This document shows, one piece after another, positions 7,036 through 9,905 of a DNA stretch of 9,905 bases. The notes beneath the pieces are model-generated. The model had not been told where the DNA came from. It searched no databases and worked only from the letters and a program-made list of their open reading frames with translations. The DNA is from an uncultured bacterium. Its GTDB lineage: Bacteria > Desulfobacterota > Desulfobulbia > Desulfobulbales > Desulfobulbaceae. How positions within the stretch are numbered: position 1 is the stretch's first letter; each line of letters begins with the position of its first letter. Both the position numbers and the translations under genes were made by a program. The stretch spans positions 1-9,905 of the forward strand of contig CAITZN010000703.1 in assembly GCA_903896915.1 (NCBI GenBank). The letters are read 5' to 3'.

Positions 7036-7215
7036 ATGAAAATTATTCATTATCTGGCGCTGATATCCTTAATTTTCCCTTATCCTCTCTTCGACCCTGC
7101 GAACAGCGCCCCAACAGAGTCTTTCGTCCACCTGCCGTTTGACGGAAAGGGCTGGTCATTCCGTATAAAATATGGCAGAACGAAGAATATTAAAGCACCA
7201 TGGTTTCCTTCTTAA
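7036..7215 (+). CDS. Doubtful 59-aa ORF with signal-peptide-like N-terminus
   Basis: It begins MKIIHYLALISLIFPYP and could be a short signal peptide ending near Asn-Ser-Ala. After it comes LPFDGKGWSF, which resembles the first strand of small exported hypothetical proteins I have seen in related bacteria, and then a basic stretch ending in PWFPS. There is no good ribosome site. A strong promoter-like element for the next gene lies inside the ORF, which argues against it being functional. It may be a chance frame, a very short exported peptide, or the remnant of a truncated gene. I do not assign a function. Confidence 0.2.
   Translation: MKIIHYLALISLIFPYPLFDPANSAPTESFVHLPFDGKGWSFRIKYGRTKNIKAPWFPS
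7139..7169 (+). promoter_or_regulatory. Candidate promoter for the flavoprotein-ridA operon
   Basis: TTGACG (7139-7144) and TATAAA (7164-7169) each match the sigma70 consensus at five of six positions. The 19-base spacer is longer than ideal. A start near 7177 would give a leader of about 107 bases containing two short hairpins. There is no better candidate upstream of the flavoprotein. Confidence 0.45.
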
Positions 7216-7283
7216 ATCATCTTCTTAGCGAAGATAATTCTGCCGGTTGCCAGCCATTGCCGGCATTCGCCTGACGGAGAGCT

Positions 7284-8696
7284 ATGACCAAAACCGCACA
7301 GTCACAGGTGTATGATGTCATCATTGTCGGTGGAGGACCGGCCGGTCTTTTCGCCGCCTACTATCTCAGCGAACACTCAACGCTCAAAATTCTGCTGATA
7401 GAAAAAGGCAAACCACCACTGAAGCGCAAGTGCCCAATCAACGACGGTGACTGCCTCCACTGCCGTCCATGCAACATCCTCTGCGGCATCGGTGGTGCCG
7501 GTCTATTCTCCGACGGCAAGCTCAATTTCATCCACAAGCTGGGCAAAACCGACCTTACCCAGTTCCTCGACACGACCGAAGCCTGTCAACTGATCGATGA
7601 GACCGAAGCCATCTTTAACCGGTTTGGCATGGATGGTCAGGTCTTCCCCACCGACATGGAGGCCGCCCGCAACATCCGCAAGGAAGCCCGGAAAAACGGG
7701 ATAGATCTCCTTATCATCAAGCAAAAACACCTCGGCAGCGACAACCTGCCCCGCCATATCGCCGCAATGGCCCAATATATCGAAGACAAGGGGGCGACCT
7801 TGCACCACTCCGAGGTAGTCAAGGATATCATGGTAGAGGATGGCCGGGTGACAGGAGTGGTCACCGAGCGCGGCTCATACCATGCGCCCAACGTCATCCT
7901 GGCTCCAGGACGTGTCGGTGCCGAGTGGGTGGCTGATATCGCCGCCCGAAACGGTATCAGCATCTCGCAGCGCGGCATCGAAGTCGGCGTGCGGGTCGAG
8001 GTGCATAACGAAATCATGCAGGATCTCTGCTCGATCATCTACGACCCGACCTTTTTCATCCGCACCTCCAAGTACGACGACCAGACCCGCACCTTCTGCA
8101 CCAACTTCGGCGGCTATGTCGCCCTTGAGAACTACCAAAATTTTGTCTGTGTCAACGGGCACGCCCTGATGGACAAAAAATCCGACAACTCCAACTTCGC
8201 TTTTCTCTCCAAGGTGGTGCTGACCGACCCGGTCGAAGACAACCAGGCCTATGGCGAATCCATCGGCAAACTGGCCACCCTGATCGGCGGCGGCAAGCCG
8301 ATCCTCCAGCGCTACGGCGATCTCAAGCGCGGCCGCAGGTCAACCTGGAACCGGATTCATAACAGCTACATCGAACCGACCCTGAAAAACGTGGTCTGCG
8401 GCGATATCGCCATGGCCTTGCCGGAGCGCATCCTCACCAACCTGATCGACGGCCTGGAACAACTCAATCAGATCGTTCCCGGCGTCACCAATGACGAGAC
8501 CCTGTTGTATGCCCCAGAGATCAAATTCTTCGCCACTCAGGTGGAAACCGATAACCATCTGGAAACAGCGATCCGGGGCCTTTTTGTCGCCGGGGACGGC
8601 CCGGGCGTAGCCGGCAATATCGTTTCCGCCGCTGCCACCGCCCTGATATCAGCAAAGGAAATTATCCACAGACACGTACAAGGACAACAACCATGA
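7284..8696 (+). CDS. FAD-dependent dehydrogenase of the COG2509 type with Cys cluster
   Basis: A 470-aa soluble flavoprotein. DVIIVGGGPAGLFAAYYL (11-28) is a Rossmann dinucleotide-binding motif, with an acidic Glu40 at the end of the second strand to bind the FAD ribose. Next is a cysteine cluster: Cys50, Cys57, Cys60, Cys63 and Cys67. The last four form CxxCxxCxxxC, the spacing of a [4Fe-4S] ferredoxin site but without the usual following Pro. It leads directly into GIGGAGLFSDGKLNF (68-82), typical of uncharacterised FAD-dependent dehydrogenases (COG2509). NVILAPGRVG and the C-terminal LFVAGDGPGVAGN (433-445) complete the FAD fold. GGAG lies four bases before the ATG. The stop overlaps the ridA start (ATGA). 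The substrate is unknown. FAD binding is near certain and family assignment likely; Fe-S binding is an inference from spacing. Confidence 0.88.
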   Translation: MTKTAQSQVYDVIIVGGGPAGLFAAYYLSEHSTLKILLIEKGKPPLKRKCPINDGDCLHCRPCNILCGIGGAGLFSDGKLNFIHKLGKTDLTQFLDTTEACQLIDETEAIFNRFGMDGQVFPTDMEAARNIRKEARKNGIDLLIIKQKHLGSDNLPRHIAAMAQYIEDKGATLHHSEVVKDIMVEDGRVTGVVTERGSYHAPNVILAPGRVGAEWVADIAARNGISISQRGIEVGVRVEVHNEIMQDLCSIIYDPTFFIRTSKYDDQTRTFCTNFGGYVALENYQNFVCVNGHALMDKKSDNSNFAFLSKVVLTDPVEDNQAYGESIGKLATLIGGGKPILQRYGDLKRGRRSTWNRIHNSYIEPTLKNVVCGDIAMALPERILTNLIDGLEQLNQIVPGVTNDETLLYAPEIKFFATQVETDNHLETAIRGLFVAGDGPGVAGNIVSAAATALISAKEIIHRHVQGQQP

Positions 8697-9082
8697 AGAG
8701 AACCCCCATCCATACCGACAAGGCACCGGCTGCGGTCGGTCCCTACTCCCAGGCTATCGCAACCGGATCCCTACTGTTTACCTCGGGCACCATCCCCATC
8801 GACCCTCAAACAGGGAAGATACCCGAGGGCAGCATCGAGGATCACGCCCATCTGGTCTTCCGCAACCTAAGCGCCCTGGCCGAAGCAGGCGGCACCAGCC
8901 TTGCCAACGCGGTCAAGGTAACGGTCTTCCTGACCGATATCGCTAATTTCCAGCGAGTCAATGCCGTCTACACCCAGTATTTCAGCGAGCCCTATCCGGC
9001 CCGGAGCGCGGTGCAGGTTGCGGCCCTGCCTCTGGGCGCGCCCCTTGAGATCGAGGCGATTATTGAACTGGGGAAGACTTGA
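8693..9082 (+). CDS. ridA: RidA family reactive enamine/imine deaminase
   Basis: A 129-aa protein, the normal RidA (YjgF/YER057c/UK114) length. It hydrolyses reactive enamines and imines such as 2-aminoacrylate, which arise from PLP enzymes or amino-acid oxidation, and so protects PLP enzymes; family members are cytoplasmic trimers. Visible hallmarks are GPYSQA (Tyr18), LLFTSGTIPIDPQTG (27-41), a central NLSALAEAGG helix, KVTVFLTDIANF (75-86) and PARSAVQVAALPLGAPLEIEAI. In the last of these, Arg104 binds the substrate carboxylate and Glu121 is the conserved acid. The set matches active archetypal RidA rather than the Arg-less Rid subfamilies. Its ATG overlaps the flavoprotein TGA (ATGA), so the two are translationally coupled. 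No clear terminator follows. Identification is secure. Confidence 0.95.
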   Translation: MKRTPIHTDKAPAAVGPYSQAIATGSLLFTSGTIPIDPQTGKIPEGSIEDHAHLVFRNLSALAEAGGTSLANAVKVTVFLTDIANFQRVNAVYTQYFSEPYPARSAVQVAALPLGAPLEIEAIIELGKT

Positions 9083-9169
9083 TCCTCTTTCAGAGCCTAT
9101 GCCGGTCACAGCGCGGATAAACCAAAATTTTAGAGATCCTTTTCACTATCTTTCAGATTGTGAGCGTAC

Positions 9170-9183
9170 CCATCTCCAGATGG
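9170..9183. repeat. Short palindrome CCATCT-CC-AGATGG
   Basis: Six-base arms with a two-base centre, in the intergenic region between ridA and the PAS gene, three bases before a second palindrome. It could be part of a regulator site or chance; the loop is too small for an RNA terminator. Confidence 0.35.
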
Positions 9184-9185
9184 AA

Positions 9186-9198
9186 TGTAATCATTACA
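9186..9198. promoter_or_regulatory. Operator-like palindrome TGTAAT-C-ATTACA
   Basis: A perfect 6-1-6 palindrome about 100 bases before the PAS gene. The GTAAT-N-ATTAC core matches the centre of Zur boxes known from Firmicutes and is close to other Fur-family (Fur/PerR) 7-1-7 sites. No metal gene is nearby in the window, so regulator identity is speculative. It overlaps a weak promoter candidate (TTACAA 9194-9199, 16 bases, TACAAC). Confidence 0.4.
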
Positions 9199-9260
9199 AG
9201 CACTTGCAAAAACAATACAACACTTCGCCAGCGCTCGCATCGTAATCGTCTGTTATTGCT

Positions 9261-9266
9261 TACAAT
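9261..9266 (+). promoter_or_regulatory. Possible -10 box for the PAS sensor gene
   Basis: TACAAT matches the -10 consensus at five of six positions, 34 bases before the proposed ATG. The expected -35 position has only a poor match, so the promoter is tentative and may need an activator. Confidence 0.25.
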
Positions 9267-9300
9267 AAACATCTGAATGCCTCAGGCACAGGAAATCAAA

Positions 9301-9905
9301 ATGGCTGTAAAATCTACCAACAAGAGACAGAAGCCCAACATGGAGGAATTAGAGGGAAAATTTCCCGGACCCAAGCAAAAGGAACAAACTCTGCAAGAGA
9401 GCGGAGAGATTTTCAGAACACTTATAGAAAAATCGTTCTCGGGCATCTATGTCGTTCAGGATGGAAAATTTAGGTTTATCAACCATAGTTCCGCCTCCTG
9501 CGCCGGGTATCAATCAGATGAATTGATTGGCAAGAGTACTATAATTTTCGTTTACAATGAGGATCTTAACGAAATGAGAGAGAATTCGCGTGCAATGCTG
9601 CGAGGTGAACGCACAACGCCATATGAGTTCAGGATCATGACGAGGCAAGGGGAGATCAGACGGGTTATAGAGACAGTCACAGCCATCTCTTACGAGGGAC
9701 GACCAGCTATCCTGGGAAACTCGATGCATGTTGGCAACCGTAAATTGACCAATGAATCTCTCAAGGAATCCGTCCAACGATTGGCGAGCATTATCGAGTT
9801 CCTCCCTGACGCCACTTTTGCGATTGACAAGGCAGGGAAAGTAATCATCTGGAATCGGGCCATGGAAGAACTGTCCGGGGTGAAGGCCACCGATATTCTT
9901 GGAAA
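9301..9905 (+). CDS. Multi-PAS signalling protein (probable sensor kinase), 3'-truncated
   Basis: The frame is open from ATG 9301 to the window edge (201 residues visible). AGGAAA lies five bases before the ATG; an in-frame ATG at 9277 has no ribosome site. A hydrophilic N-terminus (1-33, many Lys/Glu/Gln) has no membrane segment. PAS domain 1 spans about 36-145: IFRTLIEKSFSGIYVVQDG opens it, FINHSSASCAGY and ELIGKS follow, and the PAC part YEFRIMTRQGEIRRVIETV closes it. PAS domain 2 starts near 157 (LASIIEFLPDATFAIDKAG, then WNRAMEELSG) and runs off the window. In related proteins PAC ends GNxxDITERK; here it reads GNSMHVGNRK, a diverged linker. The output domain is not visible; histidine kinase is most likely, but a diguanylate cyclase or a response-regulator hybrid remains possible. 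The protein looks cytoplasmic. The gene is AT-richer than its neighbours. PAS content is secure; output is inferred. Confidence 0.85.
   Translation, partial: MAVKSTNKRQKPNMEELEGKFPGPKQKEQTLQESGEIFRTLIEKSFSGIYVVQDGKFRFINHSSASCAGYQSDELIGKSTIIFVYNEDLNEMRENSRAMLRGERTTPYEFRIMTRQGEIRRVIETVTAISYEGRPAILGNSMHVGNRKLTNESLKESVQRLASIIEFLPDATFAIDKAGKVIIWNRAMEELSGVKATDILG

Larger units (their letters stand above)
6918..7283. other. Divergent intergenic region between fba and the flavoprotein operon
   Basis: A 366-base stretch between the divergent starts. On the plus strand it holds a promoter-like pair at 7139-7169 and two small hairpins in the presumed leader: ATCTTC/GAAGAT (7219-7235) and TGCCGG/CCGGCA (7241-7265). 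It also holds a doubtful 59-aa ORF (7036-7215). On the minus strand the fba ribosome site (GGAG, 6930-6927) is clear. I found AT-rich candidate -10 boxes there, such as GATAAT, but no matching -35 box. The middle part (about 6940-7080) is AT-rich. Confidence 0.7.

Noticed and set aside
6498..7142. Plus-strand open frame (214 aa) over the fba start
   Set aside because: Mostly the complement of the conserved aldolase coding sequence; no motif and no ribosome site.
1..9905. CRISPR array, tRNA, rRNA, insertion sequence or phage genes
   Set aside because: No regularly spaced repeats, tRNA-like folds, rRNA segments, transposase motifs or terminal inverted repeats were seen on reading.

Overview
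The window reads as ordinary chromosomal DNA from a Gram-negative proteobacterium. The protein styles point most to the Desulfobacterota (the former Deltaproteobacteria): the PAS-domain sensor, the uncharacterised cysteine-rich flavoprotein, the class II aldolase and the GNGGLGR-type glycogen phosphorylase. This placement is from recognition only; no database search was possible. Most genes look moderately GC-rich (sampled lines of glgP are about 55-65% G+C). The last gene is clearly AT-richer (about 42% over its first 180 bases).

Layout. (1) 1-2378, plus strand: the end of a type IV pilus or type II secretion style cluster. It holds a 5'-truncated gene with an Ala/Pro-rich tail, a large pilin-like protein without the usual Glu at +5, a pseudopilin with a classical GFTLVE cleavage site, and a 72-aa two-helix membrane protein joined to it by an ATGA overlap. 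(2) 2608-5094, plus strand: glycogen phosphorylase (glgP) with its own sigma70-like promoter. (3) 5166-6917, minus strand: fructose-bisphosphate aldolase (fba), then oligoribonuclease (orn) 225 bases downstream. orn is convergent with glgP, and a hairpin lies between them. (4) 6918-7283: a 366-base divergent intergenic region with a promoter-like element for the next operon and a doubtful 59-aa ORF. (5) 7284-9082, plus strand: an FAD-dependent dehydrogenase of the COG2509 type with a CxxCxxCxxxC cluster, joined by an ATGA overlap to a RidA enamine/imine deaminase. (6) 9301 to the end: the N-terminus of a multi-PAS signalling protein, cut by the window edge, preceded by an AT-rich region with a perfect TGTAAT-C-ATTACA palindrome.

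How the genes work together. The first block probably contributes minor pilins to a pilus or secretion pseudopilus. glgP releases glucose-1-phosphate from glycogen and fba acts further down in glycolysis/gluconeogenesis, but they are on opposite strands and not co-transcribed. The flavoprotein and RidA are translationally coupled, which suggests the flavoenzyme makes, or works beside, reactive imine/enamine products that RidA hydrolyses. No mobile element, CRISPR array, tRNA or rRNA was found. I see no convincing new multi-gene system. The points most worth following up are the flavoprotein-RidA pair and its cysteine cluster, the E5-less/E5-containing pilin pair, and the operator-like palindromes at 5801-5817 and 9186-9198.
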